Below are positions 46,549 through 57,245 of a stretch of 64,000 nucleotides of DNA, in pieces. Position 1 is the first letter of the stretch, and every line of letters begins with the position of its first letter. Source of the stretch: Riptortus pedestris (lineage: Eukaryota > Arthropoda > Insecta > Hemiptera > Alydidae); NCBI GenBank assembly GCA_019009955.1, contig CM032228.1, positions 253,940,001 through 254,004,000 of the forward strand. The letters run 5' to 3'. The position numbers and the translations under genes are program-made. The notes beneath the pieces are model-generated. The model was not told the DNA's origin, searched no databases, and worked only from the letters and a program-made list of their open reading frames with translations.

Positions 46549-47407
46549 ATAGGTTTCCTTTATGGAATCAGCATACGATTTCTCCTCTTTAAAATTTTCT
46601 CAAATGTCCCTGGATCCTACATAGATTACGAAAATTCCGTTCAAAACTTCATATATTTTTCTGTTAACGCTCTAGCAGTCACAATTTTACTATCATCGTT
46701 ACCAAACTGAATATTTAAATGTCTGTGCAAACAGAAAGATCAAGTTCGTTAATGGCTAAAATCGGACCAGTGGGAGAGAAGGGTTTAGAAGGAGGATTTA
46801 CGAAAATTCGAAATATCTCCGTTACTATACGTCGGATCAAATATTTGTATAGGACCAATCTGATTGCAAATTAAATTTACTATAAATATTGTTGTATACG
46901 TTTATTCTCTATCTTGAACCTATACGGAGATAGTTGCATTTTTTAGTTTTGAGCCTTCAACAAACTCATGTCATATTAACAATAAGCTGTTGTATAATAA
47001 ACCACTTCATTACAAGGTTAAATACCAAATATTGTTTTCATTAAACTTTTACTTTGTGAGATATATGCAAATACGTTCTATTGATCTGACCTTCTTTTGT
47101 TCTTGGATTAATAAAACTTGAGTGATTGAGATAAAACTGATTCCGATTCATTAAAAAAATACAGCTTTAGCTTTATCGTGTCCGTTGACTACTGAAATCG
47201 GACCAGTCGGAGGGAGAGTTTAGAGAAGGAATTTCGGTCAACCCCCCCCCCCTCCTAATCAAGTCATATTAATAATGTGTAGCACATTATTTGAAGCCTA
47301 AATACCAAATATTGTTTCCATTCAGCTTTTATGTCTTGAGATAAATGCGAATACGTGACGCAAGTGGGAATTCTGCTTAGTAAACGCAGCCCCTGCGTGA
47401 CGGGCTT
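46549..47407 (+). mobile_element. HINE-like element, long middle, no TA core
   Basis: Decayed left end (TTTCCTTTATGGAATCAGC), left arm, body at 46662 onward, long middle with a partial second body-like segment (GACCAGTCGGAGGGAGAGTT at 47201), right end with hairpin and GACGGGCT at 47399-47406. Confidence 0.78.
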
Positions 47408-47939
47408 CTATTCTTTTTGAGATGTATGTATCCATTTATTACTTAAAAACAGTACAGGGTTCGATTCACACGAGAGCGATTTGGATTTATTAACGAATAA
47501 CTACTCAAATAATACACTAGAAAAGGGTGGTAAGCTGTAGGTACCAAATCTTTTATAGTGGAAAAGTCCATCTATGAAAAATAGAAAATCATTTCAATGA
47601 GAGCGAATTTAAATTGGTTTCTAAAACACTGAGCATGACTCAAAGTTAGCCGAAACTATTTTGCAGAAAAATATGTTATTAAACAAAAATGTATATTTTC
47701 TATCTCAATCCTGTTCGTTAAACTTAGTAAATATTATTAAGACATATTTAGGTTCTGATTTTCCACTAATTTTGTAACGTTCATAATAGCATGTTAATCA
47801 TTTAATAAATAACCTATACGCACGCGAAAATGAACATATAAACAGATTCTTTTACAAAAAACATTTTATAAAAATTATTAAGTTTCACTTAAGCAAAATT
47901 TGAAATTAGCAAGGACATTTTTTGAACCTAGGAATAAAA
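47408..47939. other. Unassigned AT-rich sequence
   Basis: No feature recognised. Confidence 0.45.
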
Positions 47940-48830
47940 GTGGGTCACGCAGAGGCTGCGTCATCTTAGCGTATATCCTCTATTTCCAAAAATAAATAAA
48001 TAAACCCGATGAGATGAAGAGGGCGTTCAAAGAAATTTTAATTATTGACGCCATGTCACTAACTATTAGCATATATCACACATAATAAAGGTCTTTAAAA
48101 ACATATTTGGTATTTATGCTTGGAATAAAGCGTCCCGTGATATATTATATTATTTTTTGCAATGCAATGGCTAAAAGTTTGGTTCTCTTGGTGGCTAAAT
48201 AAAAAAGAAAGGCAGATATCACGGTTAATGAACAAAATAATGAAAGGAAATAAATAACGACGTTTATAGAGCATAAAAATTGCAATAAGATTGCTTCTAT
48301 AAATATTTTCAATCCGACGTATAATAAAGGAGATATTTCGAATTTTCGAAATTCCCCCTCCCTTGTCAATATGATATGAGAAGGAGTGGGGGTTTACTGA
48401 AGGCCTAAAACTAAACAATGCAAATATCTCGGTTAATAATCGAGATAGTTAAAAAACCTACATAAAAACATTTATAGAACATTTTATGTGCAATAAGATT
48501 GGTTCTATACAATTTTTACATCCGACGCCTAATAACGGAGATATTAAGAATATTTGAAATTTACCACTTTAAACCTCCCCCCCCCTCCTACTGGTCCGTT
48601 TTCTACCCTTACCGAACTCGATCTTTATTTCTGCTTAAATCTTTTAAATATCGGGTTTGGTATTGATCAGACATACATTGCAACTACTAGAGCGATAACA
48701 GACAATTTTATATATACATAGTTTTAGCGGACCTCATATTCGTCATCTCCGGGGCATGATCGATGGACATCTAGGGGAAATTTTTCAAACATCGCGTCAT
48801 GTGTACAACCTCAATAGCAGAGTTAAAAAC
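47940..48830 (-). mobile_element. HINE-like element with duplicated body
   Basis: Right end TGGGTCACGCAGAGGCTGCG. Body-type sequence then occurs twice in the same orientation: ATCCGACGTATAATAAAGGA at 48312 and ATCCGACGCCTAATAACGGA at 48519. Each follows a GGAGATAT/TCTCGGTTAAT segment. A decayed left end with CTCAATAGCAGAG is at about 48808-48822. Likely unequal exchange or tandem copies. Confidence 0.7.
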
Positions 48831-49198
48831 CTGAGAAGAATTGGACGTTTTCTTCTCACCAAGCATTAATTAAAGGTTTTGTTCATCGGATGACGGATTT
48901 TAAACGTTTCTCGTTCACAAAGTAAATATTATCGAAGCAAACCTATCTGAGCAAATAAACAGATTAACTGCATACATCAATTTCTAATAGGCACGTAATT
49001 CACTAATTAATATAATGCTGAGCCAATATGGGAATATACAATGAGAAAATATGGCAAAATATTTGTGCAATCCCGAACGAACCATCAGTATTATTTGCTT
49101 CACTTTTATATGGTTTCCAATGACGCACGTCATTTACATATTTAATACTCGTTTTATATTTTTAAACAATATTTACAAATTTATTTGATGGAATTAAA
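48831..49198. other. Unassigned AT-rich sequence
   Basis: No feature recognised. Confidence 0.4.
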
Positions 49199-49412
49199 AT
49201 TTAAATTATTTATTAACGTCCACATTTTGCAACTAAGGCTAATTGGGACGGGTTATCTACAGGCTACCACCCTTTCCTAACCAGGGTGGGAATAAGGATT
49301 TTATTTAATGAATTCCGTCACTAAATAAATTCCCATTGCCCAAACGGGAATCGAACTCGCCACTCAAGCATGTGAGATTAAATGCAACACTCAGCTAACC
49401 TGAGCCTCTTGT
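49199..49412 (-). mobile_element. tRNA-derived SINE, copy 2
   Basis: The minus strand starts GGCTCAGGTTAGCTGAGTG. It has TTTAATCTCACATGC and a clear B box (GAGTTCGATTCCCG at about 49360-49347), then the non-tRNA body (GGAATTCATTAAATAAAATC, GGAAAGGGTGGTAGCC) and ends GCAAAATGTGGACGTTAATA plus AT-rich tail. RNA polymerase III transcription of the ancestor is inferred from the boxes. Confidence 0.85.
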
Positions 49413-49502
49413 TGGAATCAGTTCAATAAATAACTAGGAATAATTCACTAGTACATGAGAACTTACAATTTAGGGATATTGACGTGTCGCTATGAAATGG
49501 CA

Positions 49503-49945
49503 AATGTCCGTTACGTTAGCGCTGCGTTGACCTAGCAGATTTACCAAGTATTTAAAATTTATCTCAAAAAGTAAAAGTTCAATGAGAACAATATCTGGTA
49601 TTTAAGCTTCAAATAAAGTACTTCATAATAACAGTTTATAGTTAATGTGACGTGAGTAGGAGTGGGGGTTGACTGAAGCCCGAAATGTAAAAAAAAAATA
49701 CAAATATCTCGGTTAATAATCAAGATACGTAAAAAACATACATGACAACATATGTAGAACATTACATTTGCAATAAGATTGATTCTATACACTTTTTCGA
49801 TCCGACGCATAATAACGGAGATATTAAGAATTTCATAAATTCACTTTCTAAACCCCCACCCTCCCACTTGTCAGATATCAGCCATCAACAAAGTTGATCT
49901 TTATTTTTGCATTAAGCGTTTAAATATCGAGTTTGGTAATTATAG
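49503..49945 (-). mobile_element. HINE-like element, left half missing
   Basis: Right end GTCCGTTACGTTAGCGCTGC, motif AGCAGATTTACC, long middle (ACAATATCTGGTATTTAAGC), body to AATATCGAGTTTGGTAATTA, then a stop. Confidence 0.75.
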
Positions 49946-50451
49946 TGCATCACTTCAACGGAAATTAACTGGAATGTAGTCACCACATGTCTGTTACATT
50001 AGAAATGAATGTTAAGTGTTACAACTTTCGGTGGTAAAAATTAGTTTTTATCGAGTTGTTCAAATTGGTTTGGCGAACCCGCGAGGGCTGTGAGGTATTA
50101 ATTAGAAATATTAAACTCACTTTCAGTCGGAGTAATGAGTCGTTGAAAAAAGAAAGTTAAATTACACCACAAATAACCTCCAACAAAATGTGTTTTATTT
50201 TTATTCCCGTTTAATTGTAGTCGGAGGCTAATAACTTCATCCCATTAACTTCAGTTAGCTTCAAAGAATGTAATTAATTTTTTTTTTTAAAACGATTTTT
50301 TTTAATTTTATTATTAACTCTTTTAAATTAACGAACATTAGCATTCCACCCCTTGCCATGGGACAAGTATCATTATTTCAAGAATTGTAGCATTCTTACT
50401 CAGCTACCCAACTGCCTTAAATTCAAATGTTTTTACTATTTAATCGGTTTT
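49946..50451. other. Unassigned AT-rich sequence
   Basis: No recognised gene or repeat. Confidence 0.45.
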
Positions 50452-50746
50452 GGGAAATCAGCTGTTAAGGTCGTGTACGCATACGTATATTTGTCTGTTG
50501 CCGCTCTAGCGGTCGCAATATTTGTCTTATCGTGCAAAATTAAAGATCAAGTTCGTTAACTGCTAAAATCTGAGGGAGAAGGTTTAGAGGGGATAACTTC
50601 GAATATTCGAAATACCTACGTTACTATACGTCGGATCGAAAAATTGTGTAGAACCAATCTTATTGTAAATTCAATTGACTATAAATGTTGTTATATACAT
50701 TCATTCTCTATCTCACATAATAACCAAGATATTTGCATTTTTTTAG
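50452..50746 (+). mobile_element. HINE-like fragment, first in a head-to-tail row
   Basis: Outer left end lost (TTTTGGGAAATCAGCTGTT), left arm mostly deleted, body GCCGCTCTAGCGGTCGCAAT, ending at ATATTTGCATTTTTTT where the next copy begins. Confidence 0.75.
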
Positions 50747-50862
50747 AATATTTCCCTCAAGGGAAATCAGCTATTGAGGTCGTACTCATGACGCGAGTTT
50801 CGCAAAATTTCTTCAAATGTCCATCGATCCTACCCAGGAGATGACGAAAATGAGGTCCGTTC

Positions 50863-50904
<42 letters not shown>

Positions 50905-51390
50905 CTGTTAACGCTCTAGCGGTCGTAATTTTTGTTTGATCGTTATCAAACTCGGAATTTAATCGTTTTATGTAAAAAAGAAGATCAAGTTCGTTAATGG
51001 CTGAAATCGAACCAGTGGGAGGAGGGGTTTAGAGGGGAGGATTTTTGAAAATTCAAAATATCTCCGTTATTATGCGTCGGATCGAAAAGTGTATAGAATC
51101 AATCTTATTGTAAATTAAATTTGCTATAAATATTGTTCTATACATTTATTCTGTATCTTGAATATTAACCGAGATATTTGCATTTGTATTGTGTGTTTGA
51201 TCGGCAGGACTCTACCATGTTCCGGACTTTCCGCCGAGAGCTCTGGTGGCCGTTTCTGGAACTATTCCTCCCTCGTGAATAGGTTTAGAGATCCCTTCCT
51301 ACTACAGCTGTTATTGGGCAGATTTCTCTACTGTGAAACTTCACGTGGGAAATCTGCTTAGTTTACGCAGCCCCTGCGTGACGGACTTTT
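50747..51390 (+). mobile_element. HINE-like element, complete, second in row
   Basis: Left end AGAATATTTCCCTCAAGGG, TA core 50869-50900, body, short middle (GAGAGCTCTGGTGGCCG), motif GGGAAATCTGCT, hairpin ACGCAGCCCCTGCGT, GACGGACT at 51380-51387. Confidence 0.9.
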
Positions 51391-51529
51391 TAGCAGATTT
51401 CCCTTAAGGGAAATCAGCTATTGAGGTCGTACTCATGACGGAATTTTCGAAAAATTTCTTCAAATGTCCATCGATCCTACCCAGGAGATGACGAAAATGA
51501 GGTCCGTTCAAAACTATATATATATATAT

Positions 51530-51576
<47 letters not shown>

Positions 51577-52180
51577 ATATATATATATATATTATATATA
51601 TATATTATATATATATATTTGTCTGTTAACACTCTAGCGGTCGCAATTTTTGTTTAATCGTCACCAAACTCGGTATTTAATCGTTTTATGTAAAAAGGAA
51701 GATCAAGTTCGTTAACGGCTGAAATCGGACCAGTGGGAGGGGGGGGGGTTTAGAGGGGGGGATTTTCAAAAATTCAAAATATCTCCGTTATTATGCATCG
51801 TATCGAAAAATTGTATAGAATCAATCTTATTGGAAATTAAATTTACTATAAATATTGTTATATGCATTTATTCTGTATCTTGAATAGTAACCGAGATATT
51901 TGCATTTGTATTCTGCGTGATACTGGTCACCAGTAAGCTATGTTCGAACTTTCCGGCGAGAGCTCTGGCGGCCGTTTCTATAACTTCGCCCCTCGTGAAT
52001 AGGTTTAGAGGTTAGGTCAACTGTTTTTTGGGGCTAGAAACTACTGGGTTGTTACGCCCTAAATAATGTTTTAGGTTTAGAGGTTTCTTACTATTACAGT
52101 TGTTATTAGGCAGATTTCCCTATTGTAAAACTTCACGTGGGAAATCTGCTTAGTTTACGCAGCCCCTGCGTCACGGACTT
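51391..52180 (+). mobile_element. HINE-like element, complete, reference copy
   Basis: Best complete example. Left end with AGCAGATTTCCC at 51392-51403, facing GGGAAATCAGCT at 51408-51419. The left arm runs to GGTCCGTTCAAAAC, the (TA)n core with three breaks spans 51514-51619, then the body TGTCTGTTAACACTCTAGCG through TTGCATTTG, and a short middle carrying the LINE-tail-like insert 52012-52072. The inverted motif GGGAAATCTGCT lies at 52140-52151, the hairpin ACGCAGCCCCTGCGT at 52158-52172, then CACGGACT and T's. Known HINE/DINE-1 elements combine subterminal inverted repeats, a microsatellite core, a 3' stem-loop and T/T insertion; all are seen here. No protein is encoded, so an autonomous Helentron elsewhere would be needed. 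Confidence 0.88.
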
Positions 52181-52385
52181 TTTTATTTTTAAGCTAGAAT
52201 AAAAAACTTCAAATTTCTTCTTACCCATTTGAAATACCAAAAATTGTTATATAATAACTTTTGTTTTTTCATTAAAAGAACTATGGCATGATTTATGAAT
52301 TAATTAGATCCGCTGCATCGAAACGTGTATTATACTTTTGAATGAAATCATTTTAATTTATGTGCATCAAAACGTTTTATTTATT
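52181..52385. other. Unassigned AT-rich sequence
   Basis: Short spacer between HINE-like copies; nothing recognised. Confidence 0.4.
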
Positions 52386-52586
52386 CACTGATTTCCCATT
52401 GGGGGGGGGATCCGCTATTGAGGTTGTACTCATGATGAGAATTTCTAAAAATTTTCTCAAATGGCCATCAATCCTACCTAGGAAATGGCTGAAATGCGAT
52501 CCGTTCAAAATTATGTTTATATATATTAACGCTCCAAGTTTTCTCTGATCTTTACCAAAATCGATTTTTAAACGTTTTATCATAAC
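52386..52586 (+). mobile_element. HINE-like left fragment
   Basis: Decayed left end with a G run (CTGATTTCCCATTGGGG), left arm, no TA core, first part of body to AAACGTTTTATCAT, then cut by an opposite copy. Confidence 0.7.
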
Positions 52587-53053
52587 TAAGCAGATTTCCC
52601 ACGTGAAGTTATACAGTAGAGAAATCTGCCTAATAACAGCTGTAGTAGTAAGAAACCTCTAAACCTATTCACCAGGGACGAATAGTTACGAAAACGGCCG
52701 CCAGAGCTCACGGCGGAAAGTCAGAACATAGCCACTGCTGCCGAGCACATGCAGAATACAAATGCAAATATCTCAGTTAATATTCAAGATAGAGAATAAA
52801 TGTATATAACAATATTAAATATTAAATATTAGTAAATTCAATTTGCAATAAGATTGATTCTGTAATATTTTTCGATCCGACGTATAGTAACGAAGATATT
52901 TCGAATTTTCGAAAATCCTCCCCTCTAAACCCCCCCTCCCACTGGTCCGATTTCAGCCGTTAACGAACTTGGTCTTTCTTTTTACATATAACGACTAAAT
53001 ATCGGGATTTCGTAACGATCAAACAAAAATTGCGACCGCTAGAGGGGTAAGAG

Positions 53054-53117
<64 letters not shown>

Positions 53118-53131
53118 GTATATCTATATCC

Positions 53132-53188
<57 letters not shown>

Positions 53189-53331
53189 GATATATATATA
53201 TATATATACAGTTTTGAACGGACCTCATTTTCGTCATCTAGGTATCTAGGTAGGATCGATGGACATTTGAAGAAAATCCCATCATGAGTACAACCTCAAT
53301 AGCTTATTTCGCTTAAGGGAAATCTGCTAAA
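52587..53331 (-). mobile_element. HINE-like element, hairpin missing
   Basis: Starts at ACTAAGCAGATTTCCCACG without the hairpin. Short middle, a duplicated AATATTA segment at 52810-52832, body, long compound TA core 53058-53210, left end GCTTAAGGGAAATCTGC. Confidence 0.82.
53058..53210. repeat. Compound (TA)n microsatellite
   Basis: TA repeats with TACATA, TGTATA, TCCATA and TTTAGATA breaks. Confidence 0.9.
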
Positions 53332-53724
53332 AGGAAGATTTAGTTCATTAACGGCTAAAATCTAACTAGTGGGAGGGTGGGGGTTTAGTTAGGGGAATTC
53401 CGAAAATTCTGAATATCTCCATTATTGGATAGAACCAATCTTATGGCAAATGTAATGTTCTATAAATGTTGTTATGTACATGTTTTCGTTATATTGCTTA
53501 TTAACCCAGATATTTGCATTTTTTTTATCCATTTGTAAACCCCCACTCCTACACATGCCATATTAACAAAAACCTGTTATATTATGAAGCACTTCATTTG
53601 AACACCAAATTCCAAATATTGTTCTTATTGTACTTTTAAGTTTTGAGATAAATATAATACTCGATGCAAATATGTGACGCACGTGAGCAATACGTTAGTT
53701 AACGCAGCCCCTGCGTGACGGACT
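53332..53724 (+). mobile_element. HINE-like right half, long middle
   Basis: Begins in the body (AGGAAGATTTAGTTCATTAA), then CCCCCACTCCTACACATGCC and right end with hairpin and GACGGACT at 53717-53724. Confidence 0.78.
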
Positions 53725-54048
53725 TTTTAATTCTGTAGGTGGAAGATAGTTGAAGATTTATTTGTTGGTATTTTTAGCGTTTTCAGCATCTGCTAAACAT
53801 GAGAATGTCAAGCTTGAATTAATTTCTTGTGCAGTTCTTACTAAAGAATAAACAGAGAATAGAAGAAATATAGAATGGATAGGAGCGGATTATAAGTCTG
53901 AAATAGGCTGTGATAGTAAGGAAGGGTATCTAGGAAGACCTTGCCGACGGCCCTGAAGCAGGCCTTCCCGTTGCACCACCCGGAACACTGCAATAGAACT
54001 GCATATAAGCCCTTGCTGCAAGTCACTCTAGCCCCCTCCCTCTTACAA
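53725..54048. other. Unassigned sequence
   Basis: Moderate GC around 53930-54040; two opposite short frames without known motifs. Confidence 0.4.
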
Positions 54049-54130
54049 TTAGCAGATTACTCTCAAGGCAAAGGTCCTACTCATGACGCGATTTTAGAAC
54101 AATATCTTCAAATGTCCATCGATCCCATAT
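54049..54130 (+). mobile_element. HINE-like left-end stub
   Basis: AGCAGATTACTCTCAAGG to AAATGTCCATCGATCC, then ends at an opposite copy. Confidence 0.7.
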
Positions 54131-54136
54131 AAAAAA

Positions 54137-54621
54137 GTCAGTCACGCAGGGGCTGCGTAAACTAAGCAGATTTCCCAAGTGAAGTTATACAATAGAGAAA
54201 TCTCCATACGAGAACCAATCAGTTACGGAAACGGCCGGCCTAGCTTTTGGCGGGAAACTCACTCCTGCGCTACCGCCCACATTTAATAAAAATGCAAATA
54301 TCTCGGTTAATATTCAAGATACAGAATAAATGTATAGAACAATATTTATAGTAAATTTAATTTGCAATAAGATTGATTCTATACAGTTTTTCGATTCGAT
54401 GCATAACAACGGAGATATTTTGAGTTTTCAAAAATTCCCCCTCCCACTGGTCTGATTTCAGCCATTAACTATCTTGATCTTCCTTTTTACATAAAACGAT
54501 TAATAAACGACCTCATTTTCGTCATCTCCGTGGAAGGATCGATAGACATTTGAAGAAATTTCTCGAAAATCGCATCATGAGTACGACCTCTGACTGATTT
54601 CTCTTAAGGGAAATCTGCTAA
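54137..54621 (-). mobile_element. HINE-like element, core deleted
   Basis: Right end GTCAGTCACGCAGGGGCTGC, short middle (GCTTTTGGCGGGAAACTCAC), body; the TA core and flanks are missing, then left arm and left end. Confidence 0.82.
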
Positions 54622-54624
54622 AAA

Positions 54625-54653
54625 CAGAGATGACGAAAATGAGGTCCGTTCAA

Positions 54654-54723
<70 letters not shown>

Positions 54724-55492
54724 GTGTTAACGCTCTAGCGGTCGCAATTTTTATTTTATAATTACCATACTCGATATTTAATCGTTTTACGAAAAAAGAA
54801 AGAGCAATTTCGTTAATGGTAGAAATCAAACCAGTGGGGAGGATTATCGAAATATCTCCGATGTTATACTTCGGATCGAAAAATTGTATAGAACTAATCT
54901 TATTGCAAATTAAATTTACTATAAATATTCTTATATCCATTTATGCTCTATCTTGAATATTAACCTAGATATTTGCATTTTTATTTTTCGCCCTTTAGCA
55001 AAGCCCCACTCGTACAAATGTCACAGAAACAATACTCTGTTATATAATAAACCATTTTATTCGAAGCTTAAATACCAAATATTGTTTTCAAGTGACCTTT
55101 ACTATACGAAACACAAGCAAATCTTTGGTTCTTGGATTACGAAAAATTTGAGTGATTGAGATAAAAATTATTCTGATTCAATATAAATTACAGTACTAGA
55201 TATAGTAAATAGTTTTCCGGTAAAATGAGTATGTAATGTATAGATATAATTCATTAACTTTTTTTTTTCTTTCCGTTCAAGAATATTTCCTTCGGCTCTG
55301 AGAAGTTGATGGGCCTGTGTGTTTACAATTCAGACGCATTCCGTTTTAGAGGTTATCGAAATGTAAACTGACAGAAATATTTCTCATTACCATTTAAATT
55401 TATTTACTTAATATTGACGGTGTAAAGTGTTACCGTTATGTAGATTTATCCAATGCAAAACTCCATGGGTGAAATCTGCATAGTTTACGCAG
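54625..55492 (+). mobile_element. HINE-like element, long middle, left end lost
   Basis: Starts inside the left arm (GAGATGACGAAAATGAGG), TA core 54657-54718, body, long middle, right end reduced to GAAATCTGCATAGTTTACGC. Confidence 0.78.
54657..54718. repeat. (TA)n microsatellite
   Basis: Uninterrupted TA core of the surrounding copy. Confidence 0.95.
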
Positions 55493-56144
55493 TTTTTTTC
55501 GTAAATGGATATAAGTTACATATATAACTTGTTTTCATCTGTAGCAATTTTAAAAGGGCTATAACAATGATTTCACAATACTAAGCAACCAGTAAACAAT
55601 ACATGTTGTAAACTGGTTTAAACTCTTTTGACAGAAGGCACATTTCATTTCAAGATCCCCATACTACCAAGCGATTATTCGTCGTATAATAAGTTATTTT
55701 TAATCATTCTGAATTACAATACAAAAAAAAAAAAAACGAATTAAAGTATCCTGAAAAATAATTTTAGTTTACTTTCTATTCTATAATACCACAAACAAAA
55801 TTGTATTCTCTCCAATCACTTTCTCACTTTCGAATCGTTGATAATTTATTGTGCAGGCCAATCTCTTCCATACGAATATTTAATTAATAGTTATTTAAAA
55901 CAAAAAAAAAAACAGGTTTGCTTTATATAAGGCTGAAAATAAATTATTGATTATATTCCCCAATAATATTCTGACTAATGAATAACCTGTTATACGAAAT
56001 TTCTAATCGCTAATAGCTTTAGAGAATTAGGTTTTCGGTCATTAGGTTTATTAATTAAAGTAGCATTATGGAAAACGTTTCGAAATATTTTTTTTTATAT
56101 TCTTCAGTGGCTCTTACAAACTAAAAACATTCAACTCAACATGG
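55493..56144. other. Unassigned AT-rich sequence
   Basis: No recognised feature. Confidence 0.45.
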
Positions 56145-56468
56145 CAGCGTTAATTAGACAGATTTCCTACGTGCGGCAAGTATTTGCATTTATTTCAAAA
56201 AGTAAAAGTTAAATGAGAACCACATATGGTATTTCAGATACAAATAATGTGCATCATGATGTAACAGCTTATTATTAATATGGCATGAGAAGGGGTGGGG
56301 GTACACCCTTGGGGGGTGGGGGGCGAACAAAAAATTGAAAATATCTCGGTTAATGATAAATAAAATATAAATATAATATTTATAGAACATTTCATTTACA
56401 ATAAGATTTGTTCTATGCACTTTTTCGATCAGACGTAATATAACGGAGATATTTCGAATTTCCAAATA
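56145..56468 (-). mobile_element. HINE-like fragment, long middle
   Basis: Decayed inverted motif (CAGATTTCCTACGTG), long middle (GGCATGAGAAGGGGTGGGGG) and body to CGGAGATATTTCGAATTTCC. Left half absent. Confidence 0.7.
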
Positions 56469-56805
56469 TGATCATGTTGACAAAAATGGTGAAATATCGA
56501 GTATGGTAGGAATCCAATAAATATTTTCGATTAGATTGAAAAACCGTTGTTTATAGCGTCATCAATTTACGAATTTGCAATTAACTCACAAATTAAAAGC
56601 TCAATGAAAACAATATTTGGCATTTAACCTTGGAATGAAGTGATTCATGATGTGACAGCTTATTATTAATATGAAATGAGTAGGAGTGGGGGTTAACTGA
56701 CGGCCGAAAACTAAAAAATGCAAATATCTCGGTTAATATTCAAAATAGAGAAGACATGTATATACCAATATTTATAGTAAATTTAATTTTCAATAAGCTT
56801 GTTTC

Positions 56806-56817
56806 TATAAAATTTTT
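56806..56817. repeat. SINE target-site duplication, left
   Basis: TATAAAATTTTT, matched by TATACAATTTTT at 56997-57008 (one mismatch). The intact body elsewhere reads CTATACAATTTTTCGATCCG. Confidence 0.7.
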
Positions 56818-56996
56818 ATTCAGGCTCAGGATAGCCATGTGGGTTAAAGTGTTGCCTTTAATCTCACATGTTAATCCTAGAGTGGCGAGTTCGATTCCCG
56901 CCTGGGAAAAAGGAAATTATTTATTATAAATTATTTATTTACAATTAGTCTTAGTTGCAAAAAGTGGACGTTAATAAATAATAATAATAATAATAA
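56818..56996 (+). mobile_element. tRNA-derived SINE, copy 3
   Basis: Head CAGGCTCAGGATAGCCATGT, TTTAATCTCACATGTT and B box GAGTTCGATTCCCGCC at about 56888-56903. The middle is deleted compared with copies 1 and 2. End GTTGCAAAAAGTGGACGTTA and an (ATA)n tail at about 56976-56996. Confidence 0.88.
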
Positions 56997-57172
56997 TATA
57001 CAATTTTTCGATCCGACTTATAGTAACGGAGATACTTCAAATTTTCGAAATTCCCCTCTCGAAAACCCCAGTCCGATTTCAGCCATTAACAAACTGGATC
57101 TTTAGTTTTACACATGAAACGCTTATATATCGAGTTTGGTAAAGATAAATCCCACCGCTAGAGCGTTAACAG

Positions 57173-57176
<4 letters not shown>

Positions 57177-57221
<45 letters not shown>

Positions 57222-57245
57222 CTCAGTATAGTAAATAATATATAT
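57177..57245. repeat. (TA)n microsatellite with an R-start scrap
   Basis: TA repeats to 57218, then TTAGCTCAGTATAGTAAATA (a possible damaged R start), then more TA. Confidence 0.8.

Noticed and set aside
49337..49412. Functional tRNA gene
   Set aside because: The tRNA-like head continues into a conserved SINE body shared by two other copies, and no proper cloverleaf with a clear anticodon arm was found.
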